Shown: piece after piece, positions 22,113 to 33,281 of the stretch | Position numbering within the stretch: position 1 is the first letter of the stretch | Layout: the number at the start of each line of letters is the position of its first letter | Assembly: GCA_020310875.1 (NCBI GenBank) | Contig: CM035431.1 | Coordinates: 16,786,267 to 16,850,266 of the forward strand | Reading direction: 5' to 3' | DNA from: Ceratopteris richardii | Taxonomy: Eukaryota > Streptophyta > Polypodiopsida > Polypodiales > Pteridaceae | DNA length: 64,000 nt | Program-made: the position numbers and the translations under genes | Notes under the pieces: generated by a model | What the model saw: the letters and a program-made list of their open reading frames with translations, nothing else | The model's database searches: none | What the model was told of the DNA's origin: nothing

Positions 22113-23809
22113 ATGGTGAAAGATAAACATGAAGCTTTCACTCTCCATTGCATTGGTGTTTAAAAGGACACCAAGAAGTCCAATTCACACCATTGGACAT
22201 GCAAATATTGTGGAAAGAGGTACACTAGTGGAGCTACAAGGCTCATACAACACCTCACAAAGGTTGGCGGGCAAGTGGCGGCATGTAAAGAAATACCGGA
22301 CCACATTGCCAATGATATTAGACGTAAGCATTTGGGCCTTTCATCCGGTGGCCCTTCACATGTAAGAGGGTATAATGCTTCTCCTCCTCAACCATCAACC
22401 CACTCAAATGTCCCCGAAACATCACAAGATGCCCCATCACATTTTCAAGCATCAAATACACCAAATAGTTCACAATCACCAACGGTGAGAACTTCTACAT
22501 ATCAAAGGCAAGGTGAATTAGGAGATGCTCCGGGGCATACGAGGACATCTCTCACATGGCTCAAGGAGAAGCAAAAGATCGCGGATTTGGAGATCACAAA
22601 ATTGGTAATTCTAGAAAATTTATCTTTTAATCTTTTGAATTCAAAGCAATGGAAGGCTACTGTGAAGGCAATCTCGGAGGTGGGCCCATGTCAAGGATGG
22701 ACGGGGCCTTCTTATTCCAATTTAAGAAGAAGAAAAATTGATGAAGAGAAGAAGAAAATTGATCTAGACCATTTCTCTTCTTCCTATGAGAGAGAAATGG
22801 TCTAGATATGGATGCACGATCCTCTCTGATGGATGGAGAGATAGAAAGAATAGGAGCATGATTAACATTCTTGTATCATGCCCAATTGGTACATTTTTTC
22901 TACGTGCGGTAGAGGTGGGCAAAAAAGGCAAGAAGACCACCGGAGCTTTCATATATCGGCACATCAAGAAAGTAATAGAGGAGGTAAAATCTTTAATTTT
23001 ATTTGTTATTTTTGGAATTTTTATTTTTCAGTTTTTTTCATTAATGATCATTGATAATATATATATGCATAGGTGGGAGCGGAAAATGTTGTGCAAATTG
23101 TAACCGACAATGCGAGCAATTATCGGCATATGGGAAAGCTCTTAGAGGAAGAATATAAGCATATTGTATGGACTCCTTGTGCTACACATGGCCTTGATGG
23201 GGGATATAGGTAATTCTATTTTTTATGTAAAGTTTTTAAAATTTATCATGCTTCATGAATCATGTACATCTAGTATCCACATGTGCACATGCATGCACAC
23301 GTGCATGTGCATGTGCATGTGCATGTGCATGTGCATGTGGCATGTGCATGTGGCATGGCATGTGCATGTGGGATGTGTCAATATGTTTCTGGCTTTCATG
23401 AATCATTATCATGCTGTATGTGTGGATGTTTCTATTTGCAGGGAAGCTTTCATGGGTAAAGGCTTGCACACAAAAAGCCTCTAGCATGGTGACATTTTTC
23501 ACACAAAAAGGGAAAGTGTTATCCATGTTTAGAGAGCATAGTAAACTTGAAATCAAAAAGCCCGCTACCACTTGCATTGCATATATGTGGATTGTTCTTT
23601 CACTCCTTCTTGAGGTCAGAATCCCTCTTAGACAGACAGTGGTCTCTCCTCTATGGAATGATTGGGATGAGAGCTCATTGGAGGAATCAAAGAGCATGCA
23701 AAAGCTATGCTTGGATGAGGAGTTTTGGGAGAATGTGAAAGCTGTCTTAAATATTTTGACACCTATTTATAGAGTTTTACGCACTGATAGTTGGCATTTG
23801 TTTTTATGA
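22113..23809 (+). pseudogene. hAT transposase (BED zinc finger + DUF659), introns visible, broken
   Basis: From ATG 22,113 the frame reads MVKDKHEAF and meets TAA at 22,161. It then gives a BED finger (CKYCGKRY ... RLIQHL ... VAAC, 22,200-22,283). The DUF659 part includes LSDGWRDRKNRSMINI (about 22,825-22,875), reached only after a frame change near 22,803. Intron 1 (22,984-23,072, GTAAAA...CATAG) joins IEE to VGAEN; VTDNASNYRHMGKLL and TPCATHGLD follow. Intron 2 (23,210-23,441, GTAATT...TTGCAG) joins DIG to KLSWVKAC. The frame then stays open to 23,809 (WILRT-like end, ...SWHLFL). The catalytic-fold aspartates in LSDGW and VTDNA are present. The hATC dimerisation region is absent. The two breaks make it inactive. 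Confidence 0.82.
23289..23375 (+). repeat. (GCATGT)n microsatellite in hAT intron 2
   Basis: Hexamer-like GCATGT/GCACATG repeats, with some TGGCATG variants. They lie wholly inside the predicted second intron of the transposase. Open frames read across them are artefacts. Confidence 0.85.
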
Positions 23810-24437
23810 TTGTGGTCCGTGGACATTAGTGATTATAATTTATTGATGACTCATGAGTTATGATTGATGATGATGATGTATTATAATTTGTGTGACTCAA
23901 GGCATGTGCCATGATTATAAGTTATAATTTGTATGTTTTGATTGAAACTTTGAAGTTTGATTGTTGATCATTGACACCATTATTGCACATAGCATGCTAC
24001 ACAAGTGATGATGCATAAATTACAATGCACATGTGAATCCGAAGTCGTGAAATAAATGATGCACAATTTGAATGGTAAATGCACATTGCCTAATGCACAA
24101 TGCACAAAATGCAAATTAGTAAAATTGCATTGCATAAATGATAATGTTACACATTTTGTCATTGTCTGAATCATAGATGCACATTGCGCATGCGGCATAA
24201 CTTACATGCGTCATGTATATATGACATATATATTATGGAGATATTTCACATCCATCTTTACTAGATTAGCTATGTATATATGTATTTTACATATAGCTTA
24301 TGAAATTTCAAAAAAAATATTAAAAAAAGAGGGAAAACAAATTTCGTACTAATATCGTACGGATTCGTACCTCATGATTAGTACGTACCTAGTATAGTAC
24401 TAATACGTATCGTACCTGTCGTACCTTGCTAACTATG

Positions 24438-24477
24438 GTCTCATAGGCCGATTTTGGCCTCTAATAGACGTTAAAAA
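24438..24477 (+). mobile_element. LINE E10 (B-type), 3' end after the hAT insertion
   Basis: It begins with the second copy of the target duplication GTCTCATA, followed by the intact B-type hairpin AGGCCG ATTT TGGCCT (24,445-24,460) and the box AATAGACGTTAAAAAGTC. Together with 20,684-21,761 this completes E10. Confidence 0.9.
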
Positions 24478-24486
24478 GTCTTTCTT

Positions 24487-24554
<68 letters not shown>

Positions 24555-24627
24555 CCCCCCCCCCTCCCTCCCTCCCTCTCCCCCCTCCCTCCCCCCCCTC
24601 CCCCCCCCCCCCAAAAAAAAAAAAAAA
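24478..24627 (+). repeat. (TTTC)n(CT)n, C-rich and poly-A tract closing the LINE array
   Basis: About 75 bases of TTTC/CT, about 60 bases of C-rich sequence (CCCT, poly-C) and 15 A. This is the right edge of the continuous LINE array. Composition changes sharply from GC-rich to AT-rich here. Confidence 0.95.
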
Positions 24628-26095
24628 CTTCTTAGCACCCCACCAAGAAATATCCTTTCTAACAAGGCAAGGTACAAGCCATACTCACAACACATGAATC
24701 ATGGAACAACAAACTTACCTCCCAACCATAAAGCCAAAGAGACTCTTCCTCAACTCTAGGAGTCTATTGTTGGAACACAATGACCAATTGTGGATCTAAA
24801 CCCTAATTTCCAAAAATGGTCAAAATGGTCAAATTGGATCTTATCAAACTACTCTTCATGAGTTTCATATTGATATATAACATGTCACCATCTTAAACCT
24901 TAAACCCATCCAAAACTCAAACCGTAATCTTTGATATGTGTATTTCTCAAAGCAATGACTTCAAGTCATTTACGATATCATGCTGATTTCAAGAAGCTAA
25001 TTTCTATTAAAAACAGGGATCAGATGCCCCATACAAACCCATTCGAAGAAAACTAGATGGATATTCTAAAACTTTGAGAGCTCTTCTCAAATTCACTTGA
25101 ATCTTGTTCGGAGAAATGAAGTTTCAGGTTTGATCAAAGTATCTAACACCGATGTTTCTACTATGGTTCACTTTTAACCAACAACCATATTACCCGACTA
25201 GAATACTACTGTGTCCAATATGGGCTTTAAGGTCCTCGTCGAATGTAGGAAAGAAATATTTGCTCACTTTTATCAAACCAACTTCAATTGGACCAAAGAA
25301 AATCTTGAATGAATATTACAAGAGTCCAAACTTAGAACACTTTCTCAAAGAGTTGCAATTAAACTTGATCTTGATCTTTGAAACTTTTGACTCTTATCAA
25401 TTCACTTCCATCTACATACCATTCTTTTGTTACTTCTCTCTCTCCCCCTCGTACAAGAGATAGAGAAACTACATTTGAAGAGTTGCAATTCCTATTACTT
25501 CAACACAAAGATGAGCAAAAAAGTATGGAAGAGAATGATGAAGCTGAGGTATCATCGTCCAAAGGCATGAAGAAGAAGGAAACTCGAGAATAAAAGAAGA
25601 AAAGTCATCTTCTTCTAAGTCTTCAACCATATCTTGTCCAACCTCTACTTCAACTACTACATCTACACCTAAGAAGAAATCTACTTCGTCCTCATCTATA
25701 CCTAAGAAGAGAATATGCCATTACCGCAAGAAAGCATGTCATCATATTAATGAATGCAAAAAGAGAATTTTTAATGGAAAAAAAGAGCCTCAAGTAACAA
25801 TGCTCAAGAGGTATCAAAAGAAAAATCTTCATCTAATGAAGATACTTTTGCATGTGTTAGTATAGAAGAAGTGTCTTTTGGTCTCGCAGAATTAAATGCA
25901 ATATCAAAGAAACTTTGGACTCTTTGATTATGGAGCTATTAAACATATGACAAGTTGCAAGAAGGTATTTTCATCACATGCTTACTCTACAAGTAGAAGA
26001 GTGACCATTGGACATCGTCACCATTTGGATGTTCATATCGCAGAAATCACCCTTAAATCAAGAGAACATGGTAATCATATAGTCACCATTTGAGG
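24628..26095 (+). mobile_element. Copia-type LTR-element remnant (Copia-9), 5' part
   Basis: A broken fossil. A possible LTR/leader begins near 24,769 (TGTTGGAACACAATG). Gag-like sequence lies at about 25,290-25,600 (FEELQFLLLQHKDEQKSMEE), a zinc-knuckle-like patch near 25,715-25,765 and a protease-like patch at about 25,915-26,090 (IKHMTSCKKVFSS). The same gag and protease phrases occur in Copia-8 on the other strand, so the two are one family. Integrase and later parts are not seen. It carries many breaks and looks old. 24,628-24,768 holds nothing recognisable. Confidence 0.65.
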
Positions 26096-26104
26096 GATTT
26101 TTTT

Positions 26105-26374
26105 TTGGTGGGGGCAAGGAAACCATGATTCATGTTTTACTATTTGCAAATGACATTGTATGGCTCTCACAGTAGTAAATACCGTGGGGACTACAACATC
26201 ACCTGCATGCCCTAGACAATTTTTGCACACATAGACGACTGTCCGTGAAACTTGGTGCAAAGAGAGAGCTCTTTTATGGTGGCTCATTTTTCATATGTCA
26301 ACCCAAGTGCCTACACAAAACTCTTTTATGATGCCTGATGTCTAGCATGGCCATTGAGATCGTTGGCTCATATG
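26105..26374 (+). mobile_element. LINE copy E11 (C-like), left part; split by Copia-1
   Basis: A worn RT fragment: HVLLFANDIVW-like sequence (about 26,136-26,165; the YADD block has decayed), then LQHHLHALDNFCTHRRLSV, and the IEIVGSYV segment ending at the Copia-1 target site ATATG (26,370-26,374). It continues after Copia-1 at 37,203. Identity to E9 is visible but low, so this copy is older than those in the array. The left boundary is uncertain and shows no CT tract. Confidence 0.8.
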
Positions 26375-26766
26375 TGAAAGAGGCCGCAGAGAGCTACGTC
26401 GTGGTATGCTCGGTTGCTCCAAACGCAAAGGGAGTGGGCTCTTGCGTGAGAAGAGAGAAAGTAGAGAGAGAAACTTGTGCAGAAGTTTGGAGAAGAAGAT
26501 GGAGAAGCTTAAGTTGAAGAAGTCCTAGTCAAGTTATGAGAGATTCAGGACGAAGTCTTATTGATAAGTGACTTTCAGGTCATTTAGGCATATTCATACA
26601 TGGCCAATGACCAAAAGTCATAAAAATAATGTAAATGCCTATAACTCCGTAATTTGGGGTCCAAAAAATATAACAAAAATACGTCTGGAAAGCTCTCGGA
26701 GAGACCTTTCATGTGGATGGGTCAAAATATACAAAAGGAGAGTCCTTGGGGCCTTTATCCCCAACA
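26375..26766 (-). repeat. Copia-1 LTR, left copy (3' LTR)
   Basis: 392 bases. On the minus strand it starts TGTTGGGG and ends in CA. It aligns end to end with 36,829-37,202. The polypurine tract abuts it at 26,767. Confidence 0.92.
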
Positions 26767-26802
26767 ACCTCCCACTTAAAGGACCAAGGAGGCTCCTTTA
26801 AG

Positions 26803-27237
26803 CTAAGTAACTCCCACCATCTGTATACATAGTTGATGTTGTACCTTGGGTAGACACTTCGTGAGAGCATTTGCAAGATTCTTTGAAGTATTGACCTTGA
26901 TCAAAGTGATCAACCCATCCTCTAACACCTCTCTGATGAAGTGGTATCTTACATCAATATGCTTTGTGCGAGCATGAAACATGGCATTCTTTGCCAAACA
27001 TATGGCACTCTAGCTATCGCATCCAAGAAAAGATGTCTTTTCAGGCATTCCAAACTCACTGCACAAGCAGGATAACCAAATGGCTTCTATGGAAGCCTTT
27101 GTGGCTGAAATATATTCAGCCTCTGTAGTAGATAGCGCAACTATCCTCTGAAGTCTAGAGCTACATGAAATGGCTCCACCTGCAAGGGTGTATACATAGC
27201 CACTTGTGGACTTGCGTGTGTCCACATCACCTGCCAT
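26803..27237 (-). pseudogene. Copia-1 RNase H region
   Basis: A fossil coding patch. Phrases typical of the Copia RNase H domain are seen: ADVDTRKSTSGYVY-like, ALSTTEAEYISATKA, DVRYHFIREVLEDG, NLANALTKCLP. It lies between the RT region and the 3' LTR, as expected for Copia, and is not intact. Confidence 0.85.
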
Positions 27238-27423
27238 GTCTGAATCACAAAATCCTTTTCACTCCAATAGACACTTTCCATAACATAGGCATTTACCTTT
27301 GGTCCCTTCCAAATATCTCAAGATAGATTTGACTACCTTCCAATGAGCTCTACCAAGATTAGACATGAACCTACTAACAACTCCCACTACATGAGCAATG
27401 TCTGGCCGAGTGGCAACTATAGC

Positions 27424-28693
27424 TTACATAAGTGAACCACAAGCTGATGCATATGGAACACTCTTCATGCAATTGGCTGGATCATCATCTTTGGGACAGT
27501 CATCCTTGGAAAGCTTAACATGTGGCTGCAATGGCACTCCAAGAGGCTTAGCATCGGCCACATTAAATCTGTACAGCACTTTTTCAATGTACTTTAATTG
27601 GGATAAATGCAATGCAAAGTATGTTGTTGCCTATCCCTTTTTATTCGCATACCAAGAATATGCTCAGCTTCCCTAAGGTCTTTCATTGAGAATGCAGAGT
27701 TCAGCTGCTGTTTTAGAGCATTCAGAGTGCTCTTTTTCTTCCCAGCCAGCAGCATATCATCTACATACAGCACAAGAATGATTGGGCTGCCATCTTCATC
27801 CTTTTTAGTGTACAAACAGTGGTCTACATGGCTTCTTTTGGACCCATGTTTAAGCATAAATGCATCAAACTTCTTATACCATTGTATGGGGCCTGTTTCA
27901 GCCCATATAATCTCCTAATCAGCTTGCATACCAGATGCTCCTTTCCAGAAATGGCATATCCTTCTGGCTGTTTCATGTACAGCTCTTCGTCTAAGTCACC
28001 ATGCAAAAAGACTGTTTTATCATCCATTTGGAATAACTCCAAATCCAAGGCAGCTCTGAGAGCAAACAGCACACATAATGTGGCCATTTTAACCACTGGA
28101 GAGAACACCTCTTGAAAATCAATGTCCTCTTTTTGGGCATATCCTTTAGCAACCAGCCTTGCCTTGTACTTAGGTTTGCCATCAACAATTTTGATTTTGT
28201 ACACCCTCTTGTTGGGAATGGCCTTCCTACCTCTAGGCAACTCAACCAAATCCCAAGTATCATTTGCATGCAAAGCCTTTATCTCTTCCTGCATGGTTAA
28301 CTCCCACTTCTTCTTGTGCTCACATAGCTTTGCCTCTTTATAAGTGAGAGGCTCACCCTCATGTGATAACATAATGTAATGTACAAAGGGGTCATATCTA
28401 TTCACTGGCCTCCTAGGACATGTAGATCTTCTTACCCAATGATCCACATCATCCGGTAATGGATCTACATCAGGAGGTACATCAACTTCTTCATTGTTAA
28501 TGGGCTGCTGAACATCATCATTTCCAGCCATGTTTCCAGCATGAATAGGTGGCTGCATATGCCCATCAGGAGCATCATTTTGTTGTTCAACATCATCTAG
28601 CTCAATAACCACGGGCTCATTGTCATTTCCAGCCATATGTGGTGCATCCCGAGGGTTCATATCAGATTTAATAGGTGGCTGTAGCCTGAACAT
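27424..28693 (-). pseudogene. Copia-1 reverse transcriptase region
   Basis: A fossil coding region. RVYKIKIVDGKPKYKARLVAKGYAQ-type text (about 28,130-28,200), [26 protein letters not shown] and LYVDDMLLAG (about 27,755-27,785) are the Copia RT hallmarks. The N-terminal end (28,400-28,690) is a low-complexity acidic linker between integrase and RT, with MAGND phrases recurring. It has a few breaks. Confidence 0.88.
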
Positions 28694-28791
28694 GCTGAAA
28701 TTTGACTATGTTATGGTCATCTTTAGAGGCACATTTTGAGCAGCATTGCCTCATTAAATACAACATCTCGGCTGCGTATTACCTTCTTGAG

Positions 28792-29638
28792 TTAAGGTAA
28801 CCAAATCCTGTAGCCCATTTCACCTTCATCTCCATAACCCATGAAGATTCCTTTCATGGACATTGCATCTAACTTGCTTCTCAACTCACACTTTATATGC
28901 ACGCAAGCATCACAACCAAAGATGCAAAGGTGGTCATATGAAGTTGGTTTGTCAGACCAAACCTCTTTTGGAATGCCACCTTTTAAGGACATATGAGGGG
29001 ATCGATTGCAAACATGAACTGTAGTTTTCAAAGCCTCTCCTCAAAATCCATGAGGAGATAGCTTTGGACAGCATGGATCTCACCCTCTCACACAAAGTCC
29101 TATTATACCTTTCAGACACACCGTTGGAAGAGGGGTTGTATGGGACTGTTAGCTCCCTCTTAATACCAAGATTTTCACAAAATCTATTGAATTTAGCACT
29201 TGTAAACTCACCCTATTTATTTGTACGTAAGCATTTCAGCTTTCTACCTGTTTGGGTGATCACAAATGCATGATTTCTTAAATGCAGCAAAGGCTTATCT
29301 TTAGATTTTAACAAATATGCCCAAAGCTTTCTAAACTAGTCATCAACAAAAGAAACAAAGTAAAGAGCACCCCCCATAGATTTTGTGGGCATGCTACAAG
29401 CATCAGAATGAACAAGATCAAGCACATTAGACTTATGAGAGATATCAGAGTAGTAGGAATTCTTTAGTTGCTTACGATATTGGCATTCATTACAAAAATC
29501 AAGTTTTGAGCCTTTAGCATCAAACTTATCCAAATTACATAGTTTATCGAGGCCTTTTTGGCTCGTGTGGCCGAGCCTTTAATGCCATAATTCCATATGT
29601 GAATGGATTTCAGCCAAAGCGATAAACTTGCCGAGCAA
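28792..29638 (-). pseudogene. Copia-1 integrase / GAG-pre-integrase region
   Basis: A fossil coding region. SDIPHKSNVLDLVHSDAC-like and SMGGALYFVSFVDD (about 29,336-29,450) mark the start of the integrase core. NRSPHMSLKGGIPKEVW and HLCIFGCDACVHI (about 28,850-29,000) mark its C-terminal half. It is broken in several places. The Copia-2 insertion lies at its N-terminal side. Confidence 0.82.
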
Positions 29639-31093
29639 TGTTGGAAATTAGATAGGCCCATAACAAATTCCACAAGTTTCTAGGATCTACAACACAAATT
29701 CCAACATCTTCCAATATTGATAAACATGAGCATACAACACTTAAATCATACAAATGATGAGACAAAGATAGAGAGAGATTATACAACATGTTCAAAGTGT
29801 TACGTAAGCCACTGCTTACTCACACCATCATATAAACAAATGTCAATTTACAATGTGGGAGTCAATACCTCAACCACTCTATGTGAACAGAAATAGATGG
29901 AAGAGTGTATGTACAAAATTTACAAGAATATTCAAATATAAGGAAAGAAATCTGAATATGTATGAGATGTATGACAAGATAGATTGTAGAAGAGTGAATA
30001 TGAGTGACTGAAAGAGGAAAGATCACTTTGAAACTGATATTCAGCAAACCCTAATCTGAATTTAGGCTATGGAAGACTAAATCAGATGTATGTGTGAAAG
30101 ATCACATACTTACAGAATTAGCATAGAATGCTAACGTGTTGCTGACAAAAATCCTCGTACTCATATGAAAACACCTTCTCTAATACTTCATCTGATGCAT
30201 GTAGCATGCATGTAATGAGTCTCCTTTATGGATGCCACTGCCTCCATGTATGCCGAATAGGACTCCTCCACATATGGATGCCATCGCCTCCATAAGCTCC
30301 AAGAAGTATCTGTATGCATAAAGAAAATATAAAATGCAATCTTATGATGCTAAGCTCCATCCAATGTCTTTGAAGGACTCTATAATCTTCATGTAGAAGA
30401 CAATCTTCAAATATAACATGTAGATGGATGATGCACACCATCAATCTGCTCATAAGGAAGTCTTCTTCATAAGCAAGAGTGTGTGCACACTCTTCTCCAA
30501 GAAGAACTCCATGGCTGCTCCTAATGTGCTTCAAAAGTTTCTCCATAACTGCCCATATGAGCACCATGGCTGCCCCATGTGTGCATCACCTAGATCACCT
30601 CCAAAATCAGCAAGTGATGGTGTTGGATGGTTCAACAAGTGACCTTATGCCTTCTTATATAGGCCTTTTAGTCCTCATGCGAAAAACTCCACTAAATAAA
30701 GCCAATCGCTCTTGGAAAGCTGAATCGCAATTTTAATAAAAAACTATCGCAAATTTTCAACGATTCAGCTATCCTTAAACATAACTTTTGATCAGCTTTT
30801 GCTTCATCTTGACCACCTGATGGATGACTTGAACATATTTTTATGTCCTATAAGCTGAGAGCTTTTAAATGAGATAAAAACCCTAAATCAGCAGAAAATT
30901 AGGGTTAGGGTTTTCACCCAAATTTTTATCTCTAATGACTGAATGTCCTATACCATTAGAAAGCTCTCATCAATCTCTACAAGATAGGATCATAAAAATT
31001 TTACCCAAATTTTGTGCCAAAAATGACTAAGTACCAAAATTAGGGTTTTTGCCGTGATAGGATTTTGGATTGATGTGACATTGATTTCCAACA
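29639..31093 (-). repeat. Copia-2 LTR, left copy (3' LTR)
   Basis: 1,455 bases with TGTTGGAAAT at one end and ATTTCCAACA at the other. It contains the phrase GAAAGCTCTCATCAATCTCTAC (split here: GAAAGCTCTCATCAA, TCTCTAC) near 30,958-30,980, which recurs in other LTRs of the window. Confidence 0.9.
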
Positions 31094-33265
31094 ATCCCCC
31101 TGCAATGTCATATTGGTACAAACTGAACTGGATATGCAACTTCATTCTTCTGCAAACTAACATAGGTTTCAATCTTGTCCTCCAAAATTGACCTTCAAAC
31201 TTTATCTTCAAAAGTCTTCTTCAAAACTGAATTTGAACTTCTTCAAACTTCAAGAAACTGAATTTCTTGAATATGAACCATAATACCTGAGAAAATATGC
31301 AAACTAGATATCCAATAGTATTAGCATACATCTAGCAATTACTGATTGACAACATATGTAGCATGACTTGACTCTGTGCAACATAACAAGTATCTTTTTC
31401 TATTTCTCTGCAACACCAATCTGATAGTATCTGGATCTTTGACTTACTTCTTCCAATGTTAAGAACTTTACAAACAAAGGATAGACATCTGACTCAAAAA
31501 ATACTTAAGATCATTCAAGATCATTCAAGATCATTCAAGATCTATCGAACAAAATACTTGTGTAGAATCTTCTCTCATCAAACCTTCATGACTGAACATA
31601 AGTGAACAGACTCTCACCTTGAGAACTCCAAAAGCTGCAAGTTGATACTTCATATCTTCATATTCTTCCCGGGTGAAATGTGATAGTAACTGCTTGACTT
31701 TCTTTTGGTTAACCCACTTCTCAATCAAGTGATAGGATCTCATGGAACACCTTTTTGAATACAAGCCTGAATCCAAAAGTCAAGACAAACATAGAAAGTA
31801 GATTCTCCATATGACAGACACATCAAAACATCTCAAGTTTTTTGATAATACTGAATTTTCATCCTGAAAAAACTCTGAATTTTTTGAGTATACTGCATAT
31901 ACAGAATATGAGGTAACTTTTCCAAACAAAAAAACCTCACTCCAAGTCTCCAACATCTGCTACAAATACTCTTTTACTTCAAGAGTTGGGTAAAGAAGAA
32001 ATATACTTCTCTGCAGCTTGTCATATACAAACTAGCTCTAAATTAACACTTCAAGAATTCTTTGAGGGAACATATAAGCTTCCTACTCAAAAGCTTCAAC
32101 TAAAACATAACTCATACACATATGAGTCAAAACATATAAGTTGTCATCTTAGATATGTGCTGCTTTTCTTTCTCTCAATGCAATTCTTTGTCAAAACCTT
32201 CTAAAACATGACCAAGTATAATGCAAAACAAGAAACTGCTTCTTCTTTAAACTGTCTTCTTCACAAGATGTCCTCGTAGAGTTGTCTTTGGATGTAGAGG
32301 ATAAAAGTAGGAAAAATATATGGAAAATATAAGAGAAAAAGAAAGTCTTACTTTCCCTTTGGAATTTTTGGACCTTCTTCTGCATCTTTCTTCCACCTCA
32401 TGATGTCAATATCTTCAAACTTCTCTTCCATACCTTTTGTTCTCTTCATCTTGAAGTAGCAAACACTCTTAACTTCTTCAAATGGATTTTTCTCTTCCTC
32501 TAGTGCTAAGAGTCAGAGACAAAACAAACATGGTATATAAATGGAAGTGAACATAGAAGATAAAACATGTTTCTACCATCTCCTCGTATGCTGAATCAAT
32601 ACTCTGCTTCAAATTTGACTGATATGACTGAATTCACAAACCTTTTCCTTGAGTTAGCTGAATACTGAATTACCTCTCTAGATACAAAATCTGATCAAAA
32701 AACTTCCAACCTTGTGTTGGCTGAAAACAAAACTGATCTAATCTCCAAATTTGTCTTCTTAGATGAGCTTTCTTTCCATGAAAGAGATCTTCTATCAAAA
32801 TTGTCAAGAACAACCTCTAGATACCTGATTTGGTGTAGTTAATGCTTTAACTTTCAAAGTAATGAAAGTGTTTAAAAGTGCTTCTTGAATCCTTCAAATC
32901 TCTTTATAACTACTCTTCTAAAAAATGACCTCCAAATGACAATATGATAGTAAAAACTAATACCTGTGATTTGATGTTGATCTCGTTCCTTCATCTTCTC
33001 CAAACCATTGTTTTTCCTTGAATTTGAAGTAGCCTTCTCTTCATCAAGTCTTGGTCTTCATGCAACACTTCTGTAAAGTATCTTTACTCTTCCAAAAGTA
33101 TTTGGCTGCTAACAGATCATCCACTTCATACTCCACACTCATAAATAAACATGTGACTCAATTGTCTAATTCTCAAATCTCTACTCATCTAGATTAAGTG
33201 TGTATGTCATATGTCAAATGTTAGAAGCTACTTTGAAATCAAATGTAGTTAACCTGGGAGCATGT
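31094..33265 (-). other. Copia-2 internal region, no recognisable coding
   Basis: AT-rich, with only short random open frames. It includes a short tandem run of GATCATTCAA (about 31,508-31,540). No Copia protein phrase was found on either strand. Confidence 0.7.
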
Positions 33266-33281
33266 GAGCTCTAATACCAAA

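Larger units (their letters stand above)
21762..24437 (+). mobile_element. hAT-superfamily DNA transposon (2,676 bp)
   Basis: The ends are inverted: CATAGTTGGTACTCGTACG on the left, and CATAGTTAGCAAGGTACG when the right end is read on the minus strand. Both sub-terminal regions are packed with CGTAC/GTACG motifs. The 8-base target duplication GTCTCATA is exact on both sides (21,754-21,761 and 24,438-24,445), the length expected for hAT. The interior encodes a BED-DUF659-type transposase without a recognisable C-terminal dimerisation domain, followed by about 600 bases of AT-rich non-coding DNA. The target is the tail of LINE E10. Confidence 0.93.

Noticed and set aside
23260-23697. Minus-strand ORF rich in His-Ala/Met-Pro across the GCATGT repeat
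   Set aside because: It overlaps the predicted intron microsatellite and the real transposase exon on the other strand.
26568-26801. Short ORF in the Copia-1 left LTR as a gene
   Set aside because: It lies entirely within the LTR and polypurine tract, with no counterpart in the right LTR frame.
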